Shown: positions 1-8,354 of the stretch, in pieces | Numbering within the stretch: position 1 is the first letter of the stretch | How the letters are laid out: each line of letters begins with the position of its first letter | Assembly: GCF_015477605.1 (NCBI RefSeq) | Contig: NZ_JADLQX010000007.1 | Span: forward strand, 1 to 64,000 | From: Nocardia amamiensis | GTDB lineage: Bacteria; Actinomycetota; Actinomycetes; Mycobacteriales; Mycobacteriaceae | Length of the DNA stretch: 64,000 nucleotides | Direction of reading: 5' to 3' | Position numbers and translations under genes: made by a program | Notes under the pieces: model-generated | Databases searched by the model: none | What the model saw: the letters and a program-made list of their open reading frames with translations, nothing else | What the model was told of the DNA's origin: nothing

Positions 1-1
1 C

Positions 2-163
2 AAACCCCGCGAAATCCACATCGTGCCCGAACTCCCCAAAACCCGCTCCGGCAAAATCATGCGCCGCCTGCTACGCGACGTCGCCGAAGGACGCGAACTC
101 GGCGACACCTCCACCCTCCTCGACCCGGGGGTCTTCGAGGCGATCCGAGCGGGCAAGGCCTGA
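2..163 (+). CDS. acs: Acetyl-CoA synthetase, C-terminal end (partial)
   Basis: Only the last 53 codons are present; the gene begins before the window. The visible part reads [20 protein letters not shown], the A10 motif of the acyl-CoA synthetase (ANL) family, in which the lysine of SGK is the residue needed for adenylation and is acetylated in well-studied Acs proteins. Acs activates acetate to acetyl-CoA with ATP. Its position just left of the holin-like and ephE-like genes matches Rv3667 in M. tuberculosis, which supports acs over other ANL enzymes. A strong hairpin follows the stop. Confidence 0.85.
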   Translation, partial: KPREIHIVPELPKTRSGKIMRRLLRDVAEGRELGDTSTLLDPGVFEAIRAGKA

Positions 164-175
164 CCCGGACAGCTC

Positions 176-214
176 GGGTGCGGCCGGTGGCGGACTTCGT
201 CACCGGCCGCACCC
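176..214 (+). terminator. Intrinsic-type hairpin after acs
   Basis: A 14 bp perfect inverted repeat, GGGTGCGGCCGGTG and its complement, encloses an 11 nt loop starting 12 bases after the acs stop codon. No long T-run follows, which is common for actinobacterial terminators. Confidence 0.7.
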
Positions 215-329
215 GTTAGAATTGCGTAAGGAGTGCCGGGAAGTCTGGTCGGCAAAGGGGCGCGCATCATCCGCCGAAGTCGGTGGTTGCCGCGTCCCCT
301 CGGCCTGACCATCGCCCGAAAGGTTTCCC

Positions 330-1550
330 GTGATCACACAGGTGCGCTCGGAGCTATCCCGTTATCTCCGCACCGAAACCGTCGGTGGCGCACTGATTCT
401 GATCGCGGCGGCGGCAGCGTTGCTGTGGGTGAACTCGCCGTGGAGCGCGAGCTATCAGACGATGACCGAGACAGTTGTCGCGATCCCGCCGTTACATTTG
501 GAACTCACCCTCGCCGAGTGGACCGCGGACGGCCTGCTCGCGGTGTTCTTCTTCGTCGCCGGTCTGGAGCTCAAACGGGAACTCGTGGTCGGCGAACTCG
601 CCGACCGCAAGCGCGCCACGTTACCGGTGATCGCGGCGATCGGTGGTGTGGTGGTCCCCGCGCTGATCGCGGCGGTGGTCGGGTTCGGCGTCCCCGGCAT
701 GGACCGGGGCTGGGCCATTCCGGTCGCCACCGACATCGCGTTCGCGCTGGCCGTGCTCGCGTTGACCGGCTCGCGTATCCCCGCGGGCGCACGCGTTTTC
801 CTGCTCAGCCTGGCGGTGGTCGACGACCTGATGGCGATCGTCCTGATCGCGGTCCTGTTCACCACGACGGTGTCGCTGCTGTGGCTGCTCGCGGCGGCCG
901 GGTGCTTCGCCGCATGGGCGCTGGCACAGCACAAACGGATCGGCTCGCCGTTGCTCTATGTCCCGCTGGCTCTGGTGTCCTGGTACGCATTGCATGAGGC
1001 GGGTGTCCACCCCACTATCGCTGGTGTCGTGCTCGGTCTGCTCACCAGGGTGCGTCCCGACCCCGCCGAGGAGCAGGCGCCTGCCACGCGACTGGAGCAC
1101 TTGATCCAACCGGTTTCCGCCAGCGTATGCGTTCCGTTGTTCGCGCTCTTCGCGGCCGGAGTTCCGTTGAGCACCAACGTTTTCGGTGAGCTGTTCAGTG
1201 ACAGGATCGCCCTCGCCGTGATTCTCGGCCTCCTGGTGGGCAAGCCGCTCGGCATCTTCGGGCTGAGCTGGGTGGCGATCCGGCTCGGCGTCGCCACCCG
1301 TCCGAGCGAACTCGGCTGGCGGGACATGGTCGCCCTGGCGGTGCTCGGCGGAATCGGCTTCACCGTTAGCCTTCTCGTGGCGGAACTCGCGCTCGCCGAT
1401 GTCGCGGGCGGTTCCTCCGTCGAATTGGCGAAGACCGCTGTGTTGGTCGCATCAATGGCGGCGTCGCTCGCCGGTTCGGCGCTACTGTTGCGGCGCGGGC
1501 GTGTCCACCAAGCGCGGCGGGACGCCCGTGCGCTAGAACGTGAAGAGTAA
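330..1550 (+). CDS. nhaA: Na+/H+ antiporter NhaA
   Basis: A 406-residue integral membrane protein of the NhaA family, which exchanges cytoplasmic Na+ or Li+ for external protons. The family signature GLELKRELVVGEL (residues 78-90) is clear. The acidic transport residues are present: the Asp of ATDIAFAL (about 135) and the Asp pair of VVDDLMAI (165-166), equivalent to Asp133, Asp163 and Asp164 of the E. coli protein. Hydrophobic segments cover almost the whole length. The start is GTG. In M. tuberculosis no nhaA lies between acs and the holin-like gene, so this copy is an insertion into an otherwise conserved order. Confidence 0.92.
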   Translation: MITQVRSELSRYLRTETVGGALILIAAAAALLWVNSPWSASYQTMTETVVAIPPLHLELTLAEWTADGLLAVFFFVAGLELKRELVVGELADRKRATLPVIAAIGGVVVPALIAAVVGFGVPGMDRGWAIPVATDIAFALAVLALTGSRIPAGARVFLLSLAVVDDLMAIVLIAVLFTTTVSLLWLLAAAGCFAAWALAQHKRIGSPLLYVPLALVSWYALHEAGVHPTIAGVVLGLLTRVRPDPAEEQAPATRLEHLIQPVSASVCVPLFALFAAGVPLSTNVFGELFSDRIALAVILGLLVGKPLGIFGLSWVAIRLGVATRPSELGWRDMVALAVLGGIGFTVSLLVAELALADVAGGSSVELAKTAVLVASMAASLAGSALLLRRGRVHQARRDARALEREE

Positions 1551-1665
1551 GGCGGCGCGAGCGACGTGCCCGGAAGCGGTAGCCTGCGTGACCGGTGGAG
1601 GGCACCGGGAGCGCCGCGGCGAACGGGGCCGAAGCAGTGCCCGGATAGGGAGAAGGGTCGACCAA

Positions 1666-2166
1666 GTGAGTTTCAACCACGGCGGCAACGGGAACGACGC
1701 GCAACGCGGTCGTACGGTGACCTCCATCCCCCTCACAGACGCCGATCCACTCGGCTCCGCAAGCTTCGGGACCTTGGTCCGCGACGCCGCCGAGCAGATG
1801 TCGACCCTGGTCCGCGCCGAGGTGGAACTGGCCAAGGCCGAGGTCACCGGCGAGATCAAGAAGGGCCTGCAGGGCAGCGTCTACTTCATCCTGGCGCTGA
1901 CCGTGCTGCTGTTCAGCACCTTCTTCTTTTTCTTCTTCCTCGGCGAGCTGCTCGACGTGTGGCTCGCGCGCTGGGCGGCCTTCCTGATCGTCTTCGGGCT
2001 CATGATCGTGGCGACCGCGGTGCTCGCGTTCCTCGGCTACCGGCGGGTGAAGAAGCTGCGCGCGCCGGAGAAGACCATCGACTCGCTGAAGCAAGCGCGC
2101 ACGGTGCTGCCGCACGCGCTCGGCGGACCCGAGGACCATCCCGCGCTGGAGAAGCGGCCTTCCTAG
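1666..2166 (+). CDS. Phage-holin-family (Holin-X type) membrane protein, Rv3669-like
   Basis: About 166 residues from the GTG at 1666, which follows the purine-rich stretch GGGAGAAGG. The middle of the protein has an amphipathic helix rich in Glu and Lys (VRAEVELAKAEVTGEIKKG), followed by two transmembrane segments, FILALTVLLFSTFFFFFFLG and FLIVFGLMIVATAVLAFLGY, and a basic C-terminal tail. This layout is typical of the actinobacterial holin-superfamily proteins (Rv3669 in M. tuberculosis). The name reflects family similarity only; no phage genes are near and the cellular role is unknown. An upstream in-frame ATG at 1540 overlaps nhaA and is less likely. Confidence 0.75.
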   Translation: MSFNHGGNGNDAQRGRTVTSIPLTDADPLGSASFGTLVRDAAEQMSTLVRAEVELAKAEVTGEIKKGLQGSVYFILALTVLLFSTFFFFFFLGELLDVWLARWAAFLIVFGLMIVATAVLAFLGYRRVKKLRAPEKTIDSLKQARTVLPHALGGPEDHPALEKRPS

Positions 2167-2211
2167 GCGCGCGTTCGCAAGCCGGTGGGGCGGCTACTAG
2201 GCTCGATCGGC

Positions 2212-3147
2212 GTGTCGGCGAACTTCCTTCCGGATCCGTCCAGCGTCCGTTACGACGGACCGTGGACACATCGGGACGTTCATGCCAACGGCATTCGATT
2301 CCACGTCGTGGAGGCGGCGCCCGAGCGGTCCGACGCGCCACTGGTCGTGCTGCTGCATGGATTCGCGGACTTCTGGTGGTCCTGGCGGCATCAGCTGACC
2401 GGCCTGGCCGAGCTCGGCTATCGCACCGTGGCCGTCGATCTGCGCGGCTACGGCGACAGCGACAAGCCGCCGCGCGGCTACGACGGCTGGACGCTGGCCG
2501 GTGACGTCGCCGGGCTCATCCGCGCCCTCGGCTACACCGAGGCCACACTGGTCGGGCACGCCGACGGCGGACTGGTCTGCTGGACCACCGCGGTGCTGCA
2601 CCCGCGGCTGGTTCGCTCGATCGCGCTGGTCAGCTCACCGCATCCGGCGGCGCTGAAAAGCGCCGTGCTGCGCAACCGCCGTCAGCGCGCGGCCTGGCTG
2701 CCCAATTTCCTGCGCTACCAGCTCCCCCGCTACGGCGAGCACTTGCTGACCACCGCCGACGGCTTCGAGGTGGAACGGCTGCTGCGGCAACGGGTGAGCC
2801 CGGGCTGGGCGGGCACCGCCGAATTCGTCGACACGGCCCGGCGGATGCGCTCGGCCATCCAGATCCCCGGCGCCGCGCACTGCGCGCTGGAATACCAGCG
2901 CTGGGCCTTCCGCAGCCAGTGGCGTCCGGACGGCCGCCGGTTCATGGCGACCATGCGCGAACCCATCCACATCCCGGTCCTCACCATGCGCGGCGATCTC
3001 GACCCTTACGTGCTGCCGGGAACGTTCCGTCGCGCCCAGTACCTCTCGCCGGAACGGCGTCTGGTCGGTATCCCCGCGGCCGGGCACTTCGCCCATCAGG
3101 AGAACCCCGACGCCGTCACGACCGAGCTGACCAAACTCCTCGCCTGA
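2212..3147 (+). CDS. ephE: Alpha/beta hydrolase, EphE-like (epoxide-hydrolase family)
   Basis: A 311-residue alpha/beta-hydrolase-fold protein at the position of Rv3670 (ephE). Visible motifs are the oxyanion segment LLHGFADFWWSW (about 48-59), the nucleophile-elbow region VGHADGGL (114-121), a late acidic residue in MRGDLDPYVLP and the catalytic-type His of AGHFAHQENPD. In epoxide hydrolases the elbow normally reads GHDxGG; here it reads GHADGG, so the usual nucleophile position is alanine and the aspartate is shifted by one. Activity as an epoxide hydrolase is therefore uncertain. GTG 2212 was chosen as start; GTG 2185 is an in-frame alternative. Confidence 0.8.
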   Translation: MSANFLPDPSSVRYDGPWTHRDVHANGIRFHVVEAAPERSDAPLVVLLHGFADFWWSWRHQLTGLAELGYRTVAVDLRGYGDSDKPPRGYDGWTLAGDVAGLIRALGYTEATLVGHADGGLVCWTTAVLHPRLVRSIALVSSPHPAALKSAVLRNRRQRAAWLPNFLRYQLPRYGEHLLTTADGFEVERLLRQRVSPGWAGTAEFVDTARRMRSAIQIPGAAHCALEYQRWAFRSQWRPDGRRFMATMREPIHIPVLTMRGDLDPYVLPGTFRRAQYLSPERRLVGIPAAGHFAHQENPDAVTTELTKLLA

Positions 3148-3237
3148 ACGCCGCATCGAACCCTCGACAAGGAGCCCGGGTGACGTCCGCCGCGGTGCCG
3201 CGCTTGGGCCAGCGAAAGCCGATATGACTCGCAAGGG

Positions 3238-3590
3238 GCGCAGCTCGACGAGGACGCAGCCCGACAAAAGTCCGTAGCCCGCGCCGGGCCGAGACAGGGC
3301 AGCCGCCTCGAAGAACGCCGCCAGACAAAAGCTCCTCTACCGCCCGCGCTCAGCCGAGCGAAGCCGAGGTGAGCCGCCATCGAGCGCGCCGCCTGATCAA
3401 AGGCCCGTCCGTAGTCCCCACACCGCCGAGCCAACACCGAGACAGCCGCCATCGAGCGCGCCGCTGGACCAAAGGCCCGTCCGGTAGTCCCCACACAGCC
3501 GAGCCAACGCTGAGACAGCCGCCTCGAGGGCAACCGCCGGACCAAAGCGTCCGCAGCCCGCGGCGCCCAGCCGAGCGGAGGTGGGCGCTG
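3238..3590. repeat. Degenerate tandem array, about five units of 64-73 bp
   Basis: This fills the 470-base gap between the convergent ephE-like and marP genes. Two units (3373-3444 and 3445-3517) are nearly identical over about 72 bp and share GCGCGCCG, AAAGGCCCGTCC and GTAGTCCCCACA blocks. More divergent units start near 3238, 3302 and 3518. No gene is convincing inside; the apparent reading frames are repeats of the same peptide. It may act as a transcription stop between the two convergent genes or be a decaying satellite. Confidence 0.75.
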
Positions 3591-3617
3591 CCACCCACCG
3601 GATGTCCCCGGCTCGAC

Positions 3618-4811
3618 TCAGCTGAGGACGCAGGCTCCGGTGTCGACCGCGATGTCGGTCCTTGTGGCCGCGTCCAGCTGAGCGCGGACCTCGGCGAGGG
3701 TGAGGACGTAGCCGGTGTCGTCGTCGGTGACCGCCGCGCCGAAGACCACGCCGAGCACCTGCCCTTCGGTGTCCACGAGCGGTCCACCGGAATTGCCCGC
3801 CCTGACCTGACCGCGCACGGTGTAGACCTCGCGTTCGACAGTGCCGTTGCGGTAGATCGTCGGGCCGGTCAGATCCAGCGTCTCCCGGACCCTGGCCGCG
3901 CTCGCGGTGTACGGGCCGCCACCCGGGTAGCCGAGCACGATGGCGCTGTCGCCCGAGCGTGCGGGCACGGGCGCGCGCGGGACCACCGGAGCGGTCAGCC
4001 CGGGGACCGCGAGTACCGCGACGTCCTTGGACGGGTCGAACAGGACCACATTCGCGTCCAATGGGCCGCGCGGCGTGTCCACCGAGACGCTCGTGGTGCC
4101 AGCGACGACATGGGCGTTGGTCATCACGCGTTCCGGCGCGATCACGAAGCCAGAGCCTTCCAGCGCCCGCTGGCAACTCGGCGCCACGCCACGAATACGC
4201 AGCACACTCTGCTGCAGGGACGCGGCCACCGGGCTGGCGAGCACGCTCGGATCGGGCGGTTCGACGGCCGCGATCGGTGCCCGCCCGAACGGGCCTATCA
4301 CGTCCGGCAGGCCCGAGGTGTTGAGCAGCTTGGAGAACTCGTTGGGCAGCCGGCGCAGCCAGTTCGGCGCGACGCCGTTGACGTCGGCCAGCACCCGTGA
4401 GCCGTTGATCGCCGTCGCGATGGCCGGCTGCGACGAGGTGGCCAGCGGCAACGCCAGCAGCCACGCCGTGACCAGCACGGCGACCGCCTGCAACCCCGCG
4501 CCGACCACGCTGTCCACGCTGCGCGTGAACGGATGGTGCATGCCGCTGCGGGCGGCGCGGCCGAGCACCATGCCCGCGACCTCGCCGACGATCACCAGCA
4601 CCACGATGAGCAGCACGCCGGTCAGGACTCTGGTCCGGCCCTCGTCGACGTGCACCAGGATGTGCGGCGCGATCAAAATGCCCGCGACGGCACCGAGCAC
4701 CACGCCGAGGAAGGCCAGCGCGGAGGCCACCGCCCCCTGCCGCCACCCCGAGGAGGCGGCGAGCAAGGCGAGCAGCACGACGGCGATGTCGAGCCAGGCC
4801 GACGAACTCAT
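3618..4811 (-). CDS. marP: Membrane-anchored periplasmic serine protease MarP
   Basis: A 397-residue homologue of M. tuberculosis Rv3671c, a protease needed for acid resistance. The first 125 residues form a CvpA/colicin-V-like domain of about four transmembrane helices. A chymotrypsin-like protease follows, with His234 in MTNAHVV, Asp263 in SKDVAVL and Ser341 in GNSGGPLVD as the catalytic triad. Cys213 and Cys394 match the pair that forms a disulfide in the M. tuberculosis enzyme. The start codon overlaps the stop of the NUDIX gene by four bases, so it is the last gene of an nth-trx-nudix-marP transcript. Confidence 0.93.
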   Translation of the reverse strand: MSSSAWLDIAVVLLALLAASSGWRQGAVASALAFLGVVLGAVAGILIAPHILVHVDEGRTRVLTGVLLIVVLVIVGEVAGMVLGRAARSGMHHPFTRSVDSVVGAGLQAVAVLVTAWLLALPLATSSQPAIATAINGSRVLADVNGVAPNWLRRLPNEFSKLLNTSGLPDVIGPFGRAPIAAVEPPDPSVLASPVAASLQQSVLRIRGVAPSCQRALEGSGFVIAPERVMTNAHVVAGTTSVSVDTPRGPLDANVVLFDPSKDVAVLAVPGLTAPVVPRAPVPARSGDSAIVLGYPGGGPYTASAARVRETLDLTGPTIYRNGTVEREVYTVRGQVRAGNSGGPLVDTEGQVLGVVFGAAVTDDDTGYVLTLAEVRAQLDAATRTDIAVDTGACVLS

Positions 4812-5524
4812 AAGGTCATCCCCACAGCGGCGAGTGCGGTTTCCAAGTCACGAACGTCCTCGTGGTCCCACTCGCGGTCCCAGCCGCAGGCTTTGCTGAT
4901 CCCCGCGAGGAGGCCGCCGGTCAGCCCCCAGACCAGCATTCCGTCCACCTGGAAGGCCGGGCTCTGGTAGCCGAGCGGGCTGCGGACCAGGAAGCGGTTC
5001 GCCGGATCGAGCAGTTGGACGAGCGGAACGCGCACCACCCGCTCGGTCTCGCTCTCGCTCACGACGCGGACCTCGCCCGGCGTGCGCCAGTACGCGATCA
5101 CCGGCGTGACGTCGAACCGGGATGGCGGCACGAAGAGTTTCGGCAGCACCGCGAACGGTTCCACGCCCGAGCGGTCGAGCCCGGTCTCCTCGCAGGCCTC
5201 GCGCAGAGCCGTGTCGATCGGCCCGGCATCGCCGGGATCCACCGCACCACCGGGAAACGCGACCTGACCGCGATGCTGACGCATGGTGGAGGCGCGCTGG
5301 GTGAGCAGTACGTTCGCGTCGGCGGGCAATCCGCCCGGCGCCTCCGGGTCCGCCTCGGGCGAGCCGCCGAACAGCATGAGCACCGCGGCTTGGCGCGGGG
5401 TCGAGGTCAAGGTCAGGGCCCGGCGCAGGGCACGCGCCTTGGTCAACGTGTCGGCGGAGTCGTCAGCGGGCTCGGCGGATCTGAGCAGCCATTTCGGAAT
5501 GTCCTGCGGTATCTCGACGGTCAT
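4808..5524 (-). CDS. NUDIX hydrolase (CoA pyrophosphatase-like), Rv3672c-like
   Basis: About 238 residues. The Nudix box is seen as GGAVDPGDAGP followed by ALREACEETGLD, with the REACEE metal-binding glutamates intact. The upstream segment LLTQRASTMRQHRGQVAFPGG is typical of the CoA/nucleotide diphosphatase subgroup (NudL/YeaB type). The ATG at 5524 is preferred because it lies 19 bases after the thioredoxin-like stop; a longer frame from 5620 would overlap that gene. The 3' end overlaps marP by four bases, indicating translational coupling. Confidence 0.85.
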   Translation of the reverse strand: MTVEIPQDIPKWLLRSAEPADDSADTLTKARALRRALTLTSTPRQAAVLMLFGGSPEADPEAPGGLPADANVLLTQRASTMRQHRGQVAFPGGAVDPGDAGPIDTALREACEETGLDRSGVEPFAVLPKLFVPPSRFDVTPVIAYWRTPGEVRVVSESETERVVRVPLVQLLDPANRFLVRSPLGYQSPAFQVDGMLVWGLTGGLLAGISKACGWDREWDHEDVRDLETALAAVGMTL

Positions 5525-5543
5525 CGCACCCCTCCCCGCATTG

Positions 5544-6191
5544 TCATGCGGCCACTCCGAGTTCGCGTGCGACGGTGTTCGCAATGTCATCGACCCCTTC
5601 GAACGCCCGGACGACGACATCGGCGACCGAACCGTCGGCCCGCACCAGCACCGAGACCGGCAATACCGCCGGGGCTCCGACCGCCGTGCGCACCCGCGTG
5701 TCCGCGTCGAGCACGCCGGGCAGCTTCACGTCCAGTCCGGCCAGCCTGGCCAGTGCCTTGGCTTCATCAGGGTCGCTGTGCACGGTCAGCACGGTAATCG
5801 CGTTCCCAGCTCGTTGTGCGTATTGCTGCAAATACGGCAGCTCCTGGGCGCAGGGTGCGCACCAGTAGGCCCACAGGTTCAGCAGAGCGGGCTTGCCCGC
5901 CAGCGCGGCGGCCAAGTCGACCGGCCCGCCGTCTGCCAGGCATGCCAACGTTATCCCGGCCAGCGGACCGTTCCCCGTGGTGGCGGTAGCCGGGCATGCG
6001 GCGAGACCCGCCGCGGCGCGCAGTTCGCCGGATACGCCGGAGGTGATCTGGGTCGACTGTGGCGTGGGCGTCTCGGCGTCGTCCCCGCGCGGCCACACCG
6101 CGACGGCCAGCGCCACCACCGCAATCAGCCCGGCAAGTGCCCAGCGCCACGCATGCCCCGCACTGCTTCCGCCCGAGGGCTTCGAGCTCAC
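5544..6191 (-). CDS. Membrane-anchored thioredoxin-like protein (TlpA/ResA type), Rv3673c-like
   Basis: A 215-residue protein with an N-terminal transmembrane anchor ([17 protein letters not shown], about 17-33) and an extracytoplasmic thioredoxin fold. The redox motif is WCAPC (Cys111 and Cys114). Two further cysteines, in LAACPA and TLACLA, lie before the fold and could form a structural disulfide. It probably reduces or oxidises disulfides of exported proteins; MarP downstream has such a disulfide. The GTG start at 6191 shares bases with the nth stop (GTGA), showing coupling with nth. Confidence 0.88.
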   Translation of the reverse strand: MSSKPSGGSSAGHAWRWALAGLIAVVALAVAVWPRGDDAETPTPQSTQITSGVSGELRAAAGLAACPATATTGNGPLAGITLACLADGGPVDLAAALAGKPALLNLWAYWCAPCAQELPYLQQYAQRAGNAITVLTVHSDPDEAKALARLAGLDVKLPGVLDADTRVRTAVGAPAVLPVSVLVRADGSVADVVVRAFEGVDDIANTVARELGVAA

Positions 6192-7021
6192 CGGCCCACC
6201 AGCTCGAGCAGATGCTCCCGCTCCGGCCCCTTCACCAGCTTGGCAGCAGCCTCCGGCTCGGTCGGCCCCACCCCGAAGGACGGGCAGTCCTTGGCCAGGA
6301 TGCACGCGCCGCACGCGGGCTTGCGGGAGTGGCACACGCGCCGGCCGTGGAATATCACCCGGTGCGAGAGCATCGTCCAGTCCTTGCGCTCGATCAGCGC
6401 GCCGACGGCATGTTCGACCTTCACCGGGTCTTCCTCGCCGGTCCATTCCCAGCGGCGCACCAGACGGCCGAAGTGGGTGTCGACGGTGATGCCCGGGACG
6501 CCGAACGCGTTACCGAGGATGACATTGGCGGTTTTGCGCCCGATGCCCGGCAACCGCACCAGGTCGGTCAGGGTGTGAGGCAATTCACCGTCGTGGTGCT
6601 CGAGCAACGCCTGTCCGAGACCGATCAGCGCGGCGGCCTTGTTCCGGAAGAACCCGGTCGGCCGGAGGTATTCCTCCAGCTCCGCGCGGTTGGCCTCGGC
6701 ATAGGCGCGGGCGTCTGGATAGCGCGCGAACACCGCGGGCGTGGTGAGATTCACGCGCTCGTCGGTGCACTGGGCGGAAAGTATTGTCGCGACCGCCAAT
6801 TCGAGCGGCGTGGTGAAGTCGAGCTCGCAATGCGCATCGGGAAAGGCGACGGCGAGTTCCCGGTTCATCCGGCGCGCCCTTCGGACCAGCCCGAGCCGGG
6901 TTTCCGCCTGTCGCGCCCTGGTTTTCCGTTTCCGAGCCGCGGCGGCGCCCGACTGTGCTTCGGAGGACTCGGAGGCGGACGGAAGGCCGTTCCCGGCGGA
7001 GACGGAGGGGGAGACGCGCAC
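6188..7021 (-). CDS. nth: Endonuclease III (DNA glycosylase/AP lyase)
   Basis: Homologue of Rv3674c. It removes oxidised pyrimidines in base excision repair. The helix-hairpin-helix [18 protein letters not shown] carries the catalytic Lys, and [10 protein letters not shown] the catalytic Asp. The C-terminus has the [4Fe-4S] cluster pattern C-x6-C-x2-C-x5-C ([17 protein letters not shown]). The core begins at [18 protein letters not shown]. The GTG at 7021 gives 277 residues with a low-complexity N-terminal extension and has GGTGGA just upstream; an ATG at 7111 would reach the divergent small gene, and the true start may also be further inside. First gene of the nth-marP operon. Confidence 0.9.
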   Translation of the reverse strand: MRVSPSVSAGNGLPSASESSEAQSGAAAARKRKTRARQAETRLGLVRRARRMNRELAVAFPDAHCELDFTTPLELAVATILSAQCTDERVNLTTPAVFARYPDARAYAEANRAELEEYLRPTGFFRNKAAALIGLGQALLEHHDGELPHTLTDLVRLPGIGRKTANVILGNAFGVPGITVDTHFGRLVRRWEWTGEEDPVKVEHAVGALIERKDWTMLSHRVIFHGRRVCHSRKPACGACILAKDCPSFGVGPTEPEAAAKLVKGPEREHLLELVGR

Positions 7022-7112
7022 GCGTCCACCATACGGAACCGCCGACCAACGTTGCCCTTCCAGTTCAGTTGCCGTGTTCCATCTGAGACCTGGACCGTGT
7101 TTACTGCTCGTC

Positions 7113-7355
7113 ATGCAAGGACTCGCTGTGGTGCTCTTCCCAGTGGTGTTGATGCTGTTCGCACTGGGTATGGAGCGGGTCGAGAATCGGCTCCGCAAGC
7201 TTCTCGAACCCGACGAAGAGGTTCAGCAGTACCTGGACAAAGCAAGCAACGCCGAAGTGAAGGAGCTGACGAAGCTCGGTCTGCCCGCCGCCGTGGCACG
7301 GATGCGCAGGCGCCGCTCCCGCGGCGAGGAGCTGGACGTGGCTCGCGCGAGTTGA
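7113..7355 (+). CDS. Small single-pass membrane protein, Rv3675-like
   Basis: An 80-residue protein with an N-terminal hydrophobic helix ([18 protein letters not shown]) followed by a charged cytoplasmic part, [20 protein letters not shown] and a basic RMRRRRSR segment. Length, topology and its place between nth and crp match the conserved mycobacterial gene Rv3675. Function is unknown. It is divergent from nth with a 91 bp spacer. Confidence 0.7.
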   Translation: MQGLAVVLFPVVLMLFALGMERVENRLRKLLEPDEEVQQYLDKASNAEVKELTKLGLPAAVARMRRRRSRGEELDVARAS

Positions 7356-7463
7356 GGCGGCGGCTGACGCAGGTGTCCCGGATCCGGTAACTCCGCAGGC
7401 GCTCGCGGGCGCCTCTGATCACACTGGTACGGTTCTGCGCTGCACCACGCAATCCACTCGTTA

Positions 7464-7479
7464 CGTGGTGTCCATCACT
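7464..7479 (+). promoter_or_regulatory. Possible weak CRP site in the crp leader
   Basis: CGTGGtgtccaTCACT lies about 86 bases before the crp start. It matches the mycobacterial CRP consensus TGTGA-N6-TCACA at seven of ten defined positions, so autoregulation is possible but not strongly supported. Confidence 0.3.
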
Positions 7480-7564
7480 ACGCTGCCACCACGCCGCGTA
7501 GACTGCGCTGTTGGCCGAGTCGCTTCGGTCCGGTACAGAGCCATTTCCCATAAGGAGCACATTC

Positions 7565-8239
7565 GTGGACGAGGCCCTCGCCAGAGCAGGCATCTTCCAG
7601 GGCGTCGAGCCCACTGCGGTGGCCGCCCTCGCCAAGCAACTTCAGCCGGTGGATTTCCCGCGCGGCCACGTCATTTTCAACGAGGGTGAGCCGGGCGACC
7701 GGCTGTACATCATCACGTCCGGCAAGGTGAAGATCGGCCGTCGTTCGCCCGATGGCCGCGAGAACCTGCTGACCATCATGGGCCCGTCCGACATGTTCGG
7801 CGAGCTGTCGATCTTCGACCCGGGCCCGCGTACCTCCACCGCCACCACGGTGACCGAGGTGCGCGCGGTGACGATGGACCGCGACGCCCTCAAAACCTGG
7901 ATCGACCAGCGTCCCGAAATCGCCGAGCAGTTGCTCCGCGTGCTCGCCCGCCGCCTGCGCCGGACCAACAACAACCTGGCCGACCTGATCTTCACCGACG
8001 TTCCCGGCCGGGTGGCCAAGGCCCTGTTGCAGCTCGCGCAGCGGTTCGGCACCCAGGAGGCAGGTGCCCTGCGGGTCACCCACGACCTGACCCAGGAAGA
8101 GATCGCCCAGCTGGTCGGCGCCTCCCGCGAGACCGTCAACAAGGCGCTCGCCGACTTCGCGCATCGCGGTTGGCTGCGGCTGGAGGGCAAGAGCGTGCTC
8201 ATCTCCGACTCCGAGCGCCTCGCCCGCCGCGCCCGGTAA
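7565..8239 (+). CDS. crp: Cyclic-AMP-responsive transcription regulator CRP/FNR family
   Basis: A 224-residue orthologue of M. tuberculosis Rv3676. The N-terminal cyclic-nucleotide domain contains [17 protein letters not shown] and [13 protein letters not shown], followed by the dimer helix and a winged helix whose recognition segment reads [20 protein letters not shown]. The start is the GTG at 7565, preceded by AAGGAGCAC; the deduced N-terminus ([16 protein letters not shown]) matches the family. It binds TGTGA-N6-TCACA sites, and a near-perfect one lies upstream of whiB4 in this window. Confidence 0.95.
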   Translation: MDEALARAGIFQGVEPTAVAALAKQLQPVDFPRGHVIFNEGEPGDRLYIITSGKVKIGRRSPDGRENLLTIMGPSDMFGELSIFDPGPRTSTATTVTEVRAVTMDRDALKTWIDQRPEIAEQLLRVLARRLRRTNNNLADLIFTDVPGRVAKALLQLAQRFGTQEAGALRVTHDLTQEEIAQLVGASRETVNKALADFAHRGWLRLEGKSVLISDSERLARRAR

Positions 8240-8256
8240 CCCACGAACGCCATACG

Positions 8257-8293
8257 GCACGCCGGATTCAGCGCTCCACTGAACCCGGCGTGC
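8257..8293 (+). terminator. Hairpin after crp
   Basis: GCACGCCGG pairs with CCGGCGTGC, with an extra inner TTCA/TGAA pairing, 17 bases after the crp stop. It sits between crp and the convergent MBL-fold gene and can serve both strands. Confidence 0.6.
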
Positions 8294-8354
8294 TGTCGTT
8301 TCCCGCGAAGCGCGGCAGCCGGAGATTCCGCCAGAGCGAAGGCGAAGCAGCCGC

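Noticed and set aside
1666..2166. Prophage, based on the holin-family protein
   Set aside because: The gene is part of the conserved Rv3669 locus; no phage lysis, structural or integrase genes are near.
3238..3590. Coding gene on the minus strand with repeated peptide
   Set aside because: The frame is open only because the DNA units repeat; unit lengths (64-73) are not all multiples of three and there is no start signal.
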